59,114 bases of DNA from Streptomyces sp. ISL-1 (GTDB lineage Bacteria; Actinomycetota; Actinomycetes; Streptomycetales; Streptomycetaceae), in contig NZ_JAGGOI010000030.1 in the NCBI RefSeq assembly GCF_018614585.1, forward strand, positions 1-59,114. The letters run 5' to 3'. A model generated the notes under the pieces. That model saw nothing but the letters and a program-made list of their open reading frames with translations, had not been told where the DNA came from and searched no databases. Shown here one piece after another: positions 35,892-42,757 of the stretch. The position numbers and the translations under genes were made by a program. Within the stretch, counting starts at the first letter, position 1. Every line of letters starts with the position of its first letter.

Positions 35892-37151
35892 ATGACGGCA
35901 GGAATGGGCCAGGCCCGAAAGCACAGTGAGTCTCGTACTTTGCGGCGAGGCCTGCTCTGCACACTGGCTGCGGTTGGCATGTGGACCGTGGCCATCGCAG
36001 GCGTGGCTCCGGCCGCCGTTGCCGCGGATGTGCAGTCGAAGCAGTGGTACCTGAAGGCGATGGGTGCCGAGGACATCTGGAAGTCCGCCACCGGGAAAGG
36101 CATCAAGGTCGCCGTCATCGACACCGGTGTCAACCCGTCCACGCCTTCGCTGAAGGGACAAGTCCTGAAGGGACTTGATCTCTCGGAGACTAAAGGCGAA
36201 GCGACAGACGACTACAGCGGCCATGGGACGACCATGGCCGAGTTGATCGCCGGCACCGGCAAGGGCGGTGGCCTCCAGGGTCTCGCACCCGGCGCAAAGA
36301 TCATCCCAATGCGGATCTCGGACACCGGGCGTCAGAACGAGCAGTCGGTGAATGCGCATGACGCAGAGGATGCCATCCGGGCTGCGGTAGACAGCGAAGC
36401 GCAGATCATCAACATGTCGTTCGCTAGCGACTACCTGAGCCCCGAGGAGATTGAGGCGGTGAAGTATGCGGAGAGGAAGGGGAAATTGTTCTTCGCAGGC
36501 GTTGGAAACAGTGCGAAGAAGGGCAACAAGCCGCAGTACCCGGCCAGCTACCCAGAAGTTGTCGGCGTCGCCGCAATCGACAGCGATGGCCGCGTTGCCG
36601 ACTACTCGCAGCACGGTGACTTCGTGGACATCGCCGCTCCCGGTAACGACATCCCGCGCTGGTGCAACACGAAATTTGAGAGCTACTGCGATGGCGATGG
36701 CGGAACCAGTTCGGCTACCGCCATCACCTCCGCTTCCGCCGCCCTGATCTGGTCCGCCCACCCGGACTGGACCGCGAACCAGGTCCTCCGCGTCATGTTC
36801 GAAAGCGCAGCTCAGGCGGAGGGCTCGAAGAAGGGCACCGTCAGCAACTACCTCGGCCACGGCGTTGTCCGCCCCGGCGCCCACATCAACCGCGGCCTCG
36901 GCAAGCCCGGCGACCCGAACCTCAGCCCCCTGACCAACAAGAAGACTTCAGGATCGACTGCCTCACCCGCCCCCTCTGCACCAGCTTCATCACAAGGCCC
37001 CAAGGGCAAGTCGGGTGACGACGCAGTCGTGGCAGGCTCCAGCAAGAGCACTGATGACGGCGGTCAGTTGGGGCTCATCATCGGGATCGGCGCAGCCGTG
37101 GTGATCGCAGTCGGCGCCTTCGCTGTGATCCGCAAGCGTCGCAGTACCTGA
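35892..37151 (+). CDS. Type VII secretion-associated subtilisin-like protease (mycosin) 2
   Basis: A second S8 protease of 419 residues in the same locus. It has an export signal (TLRRGLLCTLAAVGMWTVAI to AAVAA), Asp77 (VAVIDTGVN), His111 (YSGHGTTMAE) and Ser273 (GGTSSATAI), and a C-terminal membrane helix (LGLIIGIGAAVVIAVGAFAV) followed by RKRR. The Pro/Ser-rich linker before the helix is absent from mycosin 1. It lies between the WXG-tailed protein and the WXG100 pair, suggesting it processes these substrates. An alternative start is ATG 35904. Confidence 0.92.
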   Translation: MTAGMGQARKHSESRTLRRGLLCTLAAVGMWTVAIAGVAPAAVAADVQSKQWYLKAMGAEDIWKSATGKGIKVAVIDTGVNPSTPSLKGQVLKGLDLSETKGEATDDYSGHGTTMAELIAGTGKGGGLQGLAPGAKIIPMRISDTGRQNEQSVNAHDAEDAIRAAVDSEAQIINMSFASDYLSPEEIEAVKYAERKGKLFFAGVGNSAKKGNKPQYPASYPEVVGVAAIDSDGRVADYSQHGDFVDIAAPGNDIPRWCNTKFESYCDGDGGTSSATAITSASAALIWSAHPDWTANQVLRVMFESAAQAEGSKKGTVSNYLGHGVVRPGAHINRGLGKPGDPNLSPLTNKKTSGSTASPAPSAPASSQGPKGKSGDDAVVAGSSKSTDDGGQLGLIIGIGAAVVIAVGAFAVIRKRRST

Positions 37152-37193
37152 CCGAACGGCGGTGCCACAAAGGCCCGTTCAGACCTTCACCTC

Positions 37194-37235
37194 ACGTTGT
37201 GCTTCATCTCGCTATTACCTAGTGAGGCACAACGT
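37194..37235 (+). promoter_or_regulatory. Putative WXG100-pair promoter flanked by a 9-bp inverted repeat
   Basis: acgttgtgc at 37194-37202 is the exact reverse complement of gcacaacgt at 37227-37235. A promoter-like pair TTGTGC (37197-37202) and TAGTGA (37220-37225), spaced 17 bases, lies within: the left arm covers the -35 and the right arm begins just after the -10. This would suit an operator. The WXG100 gene starts at 37274. The -10 match is imperfect. Confidence 0.45.
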
Positions 37236-37273
37236 AGCCAGTCACAAAAGTAGTTCAGAAGGGAAACGTAACC

Positions 37274-37627
37274 GTGTCACAGGGCCAGCGGCTTTCAGAC
37301 CAGCAAGTCATCCAGCTCGAGAAGCAGCTCTTCGAGAAGTTCAACTCGATCAAGGGCCAGCTCCAGCAGATTCAGGGCACGATCGACAGTCTTGAGGGCC
37401 AGTGGAAGGGTATCGGCGCCGGGGCCTTCAACAAGAAGCAGCAGGAGATCAACACCTCGATGGTGGGTCTCGGCAACATCCTTGCGAAGTTCCTCGAGGC
37501 GATGAGCAGCTCGAGGAAGATCAAGGACGGCACGGAGGACGACGTCCGCGCTGCCGTGCAGGCCATCAACGTCGACCTCGGTGTCGGCACCAACGCTGCT
37601 CCGAAGTCCGGCATCAGCGGCCTCTAA
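37274..37627 (+). CDS. WXG100 family type VII secretion target (Esx-like, 117 residues)
   Basis: An ESAT-6-like helical hairpin, secreted as a heterodimer in this family. Trp44-Lys-Gly46 in LEGQWKGIGAGAF forms the W-x-G turn at the usual position, flanked by two amphipathic helices. The C terminus is a flexible tail without a Y-x-x-x-D/E signal. GAAGGGA is upstream of GTG 37274. It is followed by a second WXG100 gene 67 bases later, the standard pairing. In S. coelicolor the equivalent esxA/esxB pair has been linked to sporulation; which of the two names applies here I leave open. Confidence 0.92.
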   Translation: MSQGQRLSDQQVIQLEKQLFEKFNSIKGQLQQIQGTIDSLEGQWKGIGAGAFNKKQQEINTSMVGLGNILAKFLEAMSSSRKIKDGTEDDVRAAVQAINVDLGVGTNAAPKSGISGL

Positions 37628-37694
37628 ACCGCGGGGCGCACTCGATCTCGGCGCGCGAAAGCCGAGTGACCACGACACGTGAGATGAGGGAATC

Positions 37695-37997
37695 ATGGGT
37701 ATGAACTCGGGAGACGAGCTCGTCGTCAAGTACGACGGCCTCGACCTGGCGGCGACCACGCTCGGCAACCAGGCCAAGAAGCTCGAAGAGGACCTGCGGG
37801 AGATCAAGACCGCTATGGCCACCGTTGCTGCCGGCTGGGAGGGCGAGGCGCACAACGCCTACGTCCAGGAGCAGGTGAAGTGGGACAGGGAGGCTGCGGA
37901 CATCCACCGCGCCCTCATGCAGATCGGCCAGGTCGTCGCGAACGCGGGCGGCGACTACATGGGCGGCGACAAGAAGGCTGCCAGCTACTTCGCCTGA
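37695..37997 (+). CDS. WXG100 family type VII secretion target (Esx-like, 100 residues, YxxxD signal)
   Basis: The second member of the WXG100 pair has the canonical length of 100 residues. Trp48-Glu-Gly50 in AAGWEGEAHNAY is the W-x-G turn. The C terminus GGDYMGGDKK holds Y-x-x-x-D, the general type VII export signal that in mycobacteria is carried by the CFP-10/EsxB partner and recognised by EccC. It is probably co-transcribed with the preceding gene. Two terminator hairpins follow. Confidence 0.93.
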   Translation: MGMNSGDELVVKYDGLDLAATTLGNQAKKLEEDLREIKTAMATVAAGWEGEAHNAYVQEQVKWDREAADIHRALMQIGQVVANAGGDYMGGDKKAASYFA

Positions 37998-38038
37998 GGT
38001 GCTTCCGGCCGAAGCCGGCGCATCGGGACCCTGACCGG

Positions 38039-38067
38039 GGGTGGGCACGCGCAGGGGGTGCCCACCC
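38039..38067 (+). terminator. First hairpin after the WXG100 pair
   Basis: gggtgggcac (38039-38048) pairs with gtgcccaccc (38058-38067) around a nine-base loop, 40 bases after the stop of the second WXG100 gene. Confidence 0.7.
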
Positions 38068-38085
38068 GATCGTCCGTTCCGATGC

Positions 38086-38127
38086 GAGAGACCCCGGGAG
38101 CCGCACAGGCGGTTTCCGGGGTCTCTC
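38086..38127. terminator. Second hairpin, probably bidirectional
   Basis: A 14-bp stem (38086-38099 with 38114-38127, one G-U pair) lies between the plus-strand WXG100 pair and the minus-strand lipoprotein gene that ends at 38152. On the plus side it is followed by cctgttt. It can serve both converging transcripts. Confidence 0.8.
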
Positions 38128-38151
38128 CTGTTTGCTCGGGTGCAAAGGACG

Positions 38152-38760
38152 TTATGCGGCCGCCTTGCAGTCCACCGAGTCCGCCACGGATTTCGCGTAG
38201 GCGAGCAGCAGCTTCTTGGCCGCGTCGGCGTCCGAGAACTTCTTGTCGTAGATGAGGACCCTGATGAAGAGGTCCCGCTCGGGATGCTTCTTTTCAGCCA
38301 CCGGGCAGGAGACGAGACGGACGCCGCCCCGGTTGCTCCAGACGTACGTTCCGTCCTCGCTGGTGTGCTCATCGAGGTCGACGAACGGGTTGCTGTGGGC
38401 CACCTTTGTCAAGGAGTCGCCCTTCTTCCACTCCGAGAAGGCGCTGAGTGCAAGGGTGTCGTCGACGACTACCTCGCAGTGCGTGCGTCCTACCTCTCGC
38501 GACTGCGCACGCGTCTCCAGGGTCTTGCCGCTCTTGGGCAGTACGGCGTCGAGCGAGGCGGTCGGCACCGGTGTGCCGCAGAGGTCCGGCGGCGGAGTGA
38601 AGGACCGCTTCTCCTCCGGTTCCGAGCAGGCTGTGAGCAGTAGTGCGAGCTGTGCGGCCACCACGAGCGCTGAGAGCCGACGCGCCGTCGGCCGTCTCGG
38701 AGCCGGGTCCGGCTGTGCCGCCACTTGTCCGGGGGCTGTAGACATGCTGGCAGTGGTCAT
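38152..38760 (-). CDS. Predicted lipoprotein encoded behind the large WXG-type protein
   Basis: A 202-residue protein whose export segment RRLSALVVAAQLALLLTAC ends in a lipobox with Cys45. The mature domain (about 155 residues) contains four further Cys residues in CGTP, THCEV, VSCPV and VDCKA, consistent with two disulfides outside the membrane. I do not recognise the family; it has some feel of the actinobacterial DUF3558 lipoproteins. Its start overlaps the stop of the 762-residue gene by four bases (ATGA), so the two are made together; a partner or protective role is inference. ATG 38745 is an alternative start. Confidence 0.75.
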   Translation of the reverse strand: MTTASMSTAPGQVAAQPDPAPRRPTARRLSALVVAAQLALLLTACSEPEEKRSFTPPPDLCGTPVPTASLDAVLPKSGKTLETRAQSREVGRTHCEVVVDDTLALSAFSEWKKGDSLTKVAHSNPFVDLDEHTSEDGTYVWSNRGGVRLVSCPVAEKKHPERDLFIRVLIYDKKFSDADAAKKLLLAYAKSVADSVDCKAAA

Positions 38761-41045
38761 GCGGGGGGAACCTCCGTGGTCAGGTGGTCTGCCATGTGCC
38801 TGACGTTTGTGGCGGCGTCCGAGAAACCGTCGTCGCGCCCCTTCGTAGCCCAGTCAGCGACCTGGTCCTGGTAGTTGTGCCCATGGGCCTTGGCTGCCTC
38901 AATGGCCGCGATCTGGCTCTGCGCCCCGCTCTGCTCTTTGCCCTTTTCCCACAGACCGGCCGACTCCTTGCTGGCTTCGGTCAGCACATCGGTCTCGGAC
39001 TGCTGGAAGATGTGCTCGAGAACCATGCTGCTGACGGTACTCGTAACGCCGCTGGCGACCGCACCGCCTACAGGTGTGGCGATGAAGCTCACACCGACGC
39101 CGATTCCGGTGCTGAGACCTCCGGACCACGCATTCTTCTGCTGGGCGACCGAGTCGGAGAACTCCTTCGCCTCCTCGGCGGCCGGGCCCAGCACGGCTTC
39201 CTGCATACCGATGGTGAGCGATCCGCTCACCTCCCCGGAACGGCGGGCGATCGCCTCGATCGTGTTCTCGGGCGACTGCGGATACCGCTGGTCCGCGGGT
39301 AGATCCGGATTGAGGTGGTAGTCCATGAGGTCGGCCATGTAGGCCTTCTGGCCGACTTCCACGGCCGCGTAGCCATCGGGACTCTGTCCCACGGTGACCA
39401 GGAAGGCCGAGACGTCCTTGTGGTCGAGGTCGGCTTGGGCGCCTGCGAGGGGGAATAGCTTCTCGGTGTTCCCGAGAGAGTCGTCCGAAATTGCACGGTT
39501 GATATCCGGCAGGTACTCCGAGGCGATCTGCCCCATGCTGTCGGACATGTGGGCGTAGTCCGTGAGCCGCTTGGGGTCCTCCTCGACAGACGCGACGATG
39601 TCCGCCATCAGCTTGGCCTGCGCATCCGAGTGCGGCGGGAGGTCCGCCGTCGGCATCTCGCCCGCGGGGTGTCCGGTCGTCGCGGCTTCCAGCGCCATCG
39701 CCAGGTTGTTGCGCCCCGCGATGCTCTCCTCGCGGTCCTTGTCGTAGTCATGCGGCCAGTCACGCTCTTCGAAGAAGTACTCGAAGTTGCTGAGAGATCG
39801 CTTGTCGTCCTTGCCTTCCACCTTGAAGTCGTGGTCCTCGTCCTTCGTGACGAACGTGTCGCCGAAGAACTCGGTGGCCGCGTCGGGGCTGTTGGCGAGA
39901 GCCTTGAAGTAACCGGTCATCGGGTCCCAGCCGGAGTCGGTTCCCGTGTGGTTCAGCTGCGGATCCATGCCCATGGGCTGCCAGGCGACATGGGCGCCGT
40001 TGTGGGTGAGCTTCTTCTCCGCTGCGACGAGCTTGTTGCCGTACTCGTTCAGGAACTTGTCGTCGTAGTCGCCCCACCGCATCAGGTTGCTCATGACCTG
40101 GCCGCCGAAAGGCATGCCGCCGTTCTTCTCCAGTGGCCTGTCGGCGAAGGAGACGACGTCCCGCTTCCATGTCTCCATGGCGGCTGTGTCACTCTGGCTG
40201 GCGGTCGCCAGTGTCAGGCTCAGACTCTTCTGGAGGTCGTCCATCTGGTCCCGGCGCTCGTGCATCAGCTCCGGGTTGACCATGGGCTTGTTGAGATCGG
40301 CCCAGAAGTCCAGGGTGCCCTTGCCACCGAGGTTCGTGGCGAACCGCTCGGCGAAGAGGTCGTCGTTGGCGTACTTCTTGAGGCCGGCGTTCAGCTGGTC
40401 GAATTCCTTGACCGTGAGGTCCTCGGGATTCTTCTTCGCGATCCTGGCCAGGTCGTCGGCCTCCTTGAGCGCGTCAGCGGCCGCGTCCCGGTTCGCGTAG
40501 TTGGCGTCGGAGAAGCCGAGCTTGCTCTGGTCGACGAGCGCCTTGAGGACCTTGGTCGCGGAGCTGTCGCTCTGGGTCGCCCCGTCCAGGAGCTTCTGCA
40601 CCTCGTCCCGCAGGGCCGTCACGTCCGACTCGGTGTGGTCGGGGACGCTCGTTCCTTTGGCGGCGCGGTCGGGATGGATGTTCATGGTGACCGTGAAGCC
40701 GCCGCTGGCCGTGGACACGACAGTCAGGTTCTTCTTGAGCCCACGATCGATCGCGTCCTTGAGCTTGGTCTGGTAGTCCTTCAGCTCGCTGCAGGTGTCC
40801 CTCAGGATGTTGCGGATCGACGTGGCCTGGGTGTGCGCATCGGCGAACTCACCGGCCGTTCTGCCGATGAACTGCTTGGAAATTTTCTCGTTCTCGCCTG
40901 TCCAGTTCGCCTTGTTCGCCTGTTCGCGGAGCCCATCGTCGGCGTCCTCCTTCAGGCTTGCCAGCTTGCCGATCAGGGTCGTCCAGTCGGTGACGGCTTC
41001 GTCGAGAAGGCCGAACTTCGCGAAACGAAGGGTTTCAAGATCCAT
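38757..41045 (-). CDS. Large WXG-type protein of the type VII locus (762 residues, DUF6571-like)
   Basis: The N-terminal about 110 residues form a helical WXG-like domain with ANWTGEN (Trp48-Thr-Gly50). A long soluble middle section follows, with motifs such as EFDQLNAGLKKYANDDLFAE and HPAGEMPTADLPPHSDAQAK that I associate with large Streptomyces proteins grouped as DUF6571 (name from memory, not checked). Near residues 650-700 a Gly-rich hydrophobic stretch (GGLSTGIGVGVSFIATPVGG) could insert in a membrane. This is the size and layout of LXG/WXG-type exported effectors. ATG 41045 is two bases after the stop of the 165-residue gene. No nuclease, ADP-ribosyl or protease motif was seen. Confidence 0.78.
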   Translation of the reverse strand: MDLETLRFAKFGLLDEAVTDWTTLIGKLASLKEDADDGLREQANKANWTGENEKISKQFIGRTAGEFADAHTQATSIRNILRDTCSELKDYQTKLKDAIDRGLKKNLTVVSTASGGFTVTMNIHPDRAAKGTSVPDHTESDVTALRDEVQKLLDGATQSDSSATKVLKALVDQSKLGFSDANYANRDAAADALKEADDLARIAKKNPEDLTVKEFDQLNAGLKKYANDDLFAERFATNLGGKGTLDFWADLNKPMVNPELMHERRDQMDDLQKSLSLTLATASQSDTAAMETWKRDVVSFADRPLEKNGGMPFGGQVMSNLMRWGDYDDKFLNEYGNKLVAAEKKLTHNGAHVAWQPMGMDPQLNHTGTDSGWDPMTGYFKALANSPDAATEFFGDTFVTKDEDHDFKVEGKDDKRSLSNFEYFFEERDWPHDYDKDREESIAGRNNLAMALEAATTGHPAGEMPTADLPPHSDAQAKLMADIVASVEEDPKRLTDYAHMSDSMGQIASEYLPDINRAISDDSLGNTEKLFPLAGAQADLDHKDVSAFLVTVGQSPDGYAAVEVGQKAYMADLMDYHLNPDLPADQRYPQSPENTIEAIARRSGEVSGSLTIGMQEAVLGPAAEEAKEFSDSVAQQKNAWSGGLSTGIGVGVSFIATPVGGAVASGVTSTVSSMVLEHIFQQSETDVLTEASKESAGLWEKGKEQSGAQSQIAAIEAAKAHGHNYQDQVADWATKGRDDGFSDAATNVRHMADHLTTEVPPA

Positions 41046-41047
41046 GA

Positions 41048-41545
41048 CTAGTCCTTGTCCTTCTTCTTCTCGCCGTAGATCGGGTTCTTCTCGCCCGGCT
41101 GTCCGACGCGTTCGTCGAATCCGCTGTCCAGCGCGGCGATGCTGCTCAGCTGCCCGGTGATGTAGTGCTCGTCGTCCTTGTGGATCTTCTTGGTCACCCG
41201 CATGTGGTTCGAGATGTGGGAGCAGGCGTCCCGGAGGGAGCCGAGCTGTTCGTCCCATCGCTTGGCTACGTGGGCGAGCCCTGCGCCGAGTTCGAAGCCC
41301 TGGGTCTTGAGGTCCTCAGCGGACTTGGAGCTGCTGGGGCCGGCCACACGCGCCTCGTCGTACAAACGGTTGAACAATTTGAACGCGTTGGTGCCGATCT
41401 TCGCGAGATCGGTTTCGGAAGCCGTGAGGTCGCCGTGAGTGCCACTGCCTCCACCGCCCTCGTCGGGTACCCGGTTCAGCTGCATCTGCTCCGACTGACG
41501 CCCGGCTGCCTGCGTCTTGAGCTGTTCCCACTCGTCCCACGCCAT
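41048..41545 (-). CDS. Small helical protein, possible partner of the 762-residue WXG-type protein
   Basis: A 165-residue protein, mostly helical (AWDEWEQLKTQ; AKIGTNAFKLFNRLYDEAR; LGSLRDACSHISNHMRVTKK) with a Gly-rich spacer and a Lys/Asp tail. Length and hairpin fit the WXG/EspC-like export partners, but W-x-G is missing. ATG 41545 is preferred to GTG 41554, whose ribosome site would be too close. The gene is followed two bases later by the 762-residue protein, an arrangement seen for substrate-partner pairs in type VII systems. Confidence 0.7.
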   Translation of the reverse strand: MAWDEWEQLKTQAAGRQSEQMQLNRVPDEGGGGSGTHGDLTASETDLAKIGTNAFKLFNRLYDEARVAGPSSSKSAEDLKTQGFELGAGLAHVAKRWDEQLGSLRDACSHISNHMRVTKKIHKDDEHYITGQLSSIAALDSGFDERVGQPGEKNPIYGEKKKDKD

Positions 41546-41607
41546 CTGCCACACCTTTCCGGTTCTTCACGTGGCACTTCAAGAGGAAGTGTTTGCGGTT
41601 CCTGTGC

Positions 41608-42192
41608 TCACTTTGTGCAGGGGCCCTCTGAGGCGTCGGCGCGCAGGTCGAAGTAGATCGGCGTCATGCCCTCCGGAACCGGCTGCTCGGGCGACGGCTC
41701 GGCCGTCACCTTCAGGCAGGTGGTGCCGTCCGGACTGCTCACCTCGTAGTGCTCCACGTTGCCCTTCGGCTCCAGCTCGCCCGAACGCCACACCAGACTG
41801 GCTGTCGGGTCGTCCTTCTCCGGTCCGTCGAGCTGTGGGTTTATGCGCTCGTTCCACGAGCCGTCGTCCGGGTCGAACACCGGGGACATCATCGAGCCGT
41901 CCATCCACTCAGCCACGGCGACGGTCCGCTCCAGCACTTCCGCCTGACCGGCCCCGTCGGGCCGGTCCCGGTCGTTGAGCTGGAAGTTGGTCCAGGAACC
42001 GTAGAACGCCAGGCCGGCCGCCGCGAAACAGAACAGCCGCTGGACGAGGAACCCGGCGTCGGAGGGCTCGGCAGCGGCAGGGTCGGCGTGCCGCCGTGCC
42101 TGGAACCGCCACCAGATCGCCCGGTGATCGGCGAGGCCGAGCGCGATGAACGCCACGCCGAAGGTCACCATGAACACTGCAAATCCTGTCAT
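41608..42192 (-). CDS. Membrane protein with two N-terminal helices, function unknown
   Basis: A 194-residue protein. Helix 1 (FAVFMVTFGVAFIALGLA) and helix 2 (LFCFAAAGLAFYGSW) are joined by a basic loop; the C-terminal about 125 residues are outside or inside as a soluble, acidic domain with no motif I know (VFDPDDGSWNERINPQLDG). GAGAGAGG precedes ATG 42192. It is the first gene of the block that includes the helical partner, the 762-residue protein and the lipoprotein, 62 bases ahead of the next start. Confidence 0.75.
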   Translation of the reverse strand: MTGFAVFMVTFGVAFIALGLADHRAIWWRFQARRHADPAAAEPSDAGFLVQRLFCFAAAGLAFYGSWTNFQLNDRDRPDGAGQAEVLERTVAVAEWMDGSMMSPVFDPDDGSWNERINPQLDGPEKDDPTASLVWRSGELEPKGNVEHYEVSSPDGTTCLKVTAEPSPEQPVPEGMTPIYFDLRADASEGPCTK

Positions 42193-42757
42193 GTTCCTGA
42201 TTCCTCTCTCGGGGCGGCCCCACCGCGGCTCGACGGCCGACGGCCTCCGGCCGCCAGTGCGGGCACGCGCCGGGCCTTCGTGGACGCCCAGCCTCTGCGC
42301 GGCGGGCCGTGAGGCGTCGCGTGCTTCTTGTGTGCGTCACGGGGCCAGAGCAGCTCCCCTTGTCTGCAACGCCGCGCGTGCGTCGGCTTCGGCGGTGCGA
42401 CCTGGGCCGGGGAGCGCCCCTCTCGGTGACAGGCGCTCCACGACCCTGACGGACGACGTGTCATGGCTTCGTGAGCCGTGGCAGCCGATCGGGGAAGTCC
42501 ACTGCTTCGAGGAACACGCCGCCGGCAGCGGCGCAGTTGGTCGCCGTGACGAGAACGCGTCTCCTTGCTGTCGCTCGCACGGCGCCGCTACGCCCTTCCT
42601 GCCGCGGTGCCCGGAAGGGCTCCCGGACCACACGGCGCCCCTTCGGCCGCCAGGACCCGGTTCGTCCGGCGACGGTTGTCGTGCCGCGTCGCTCCGCCAC
42701 ATTCCGGCGGCACGGGAGAGCCGAGGGCGCCGGGTACTGCACGCCGGGTGCGCGCGG
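42193..42757. other. 565-bp stretch without a recognisable gene
   Basis: This gap separates the eccC stop from the small membrane-protein gene, both on the minus strand. Several open frames cross it but all are Arg/Ala/Pro-rich with no coding-like composition or ribosome site. It presumably holds the promoter of the membrane-protein block and the end of the eccC transcript. I see no clear terminator, only a weak seven-base stem (42681-42687 with 42707-42713). Confidence 0.6.
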
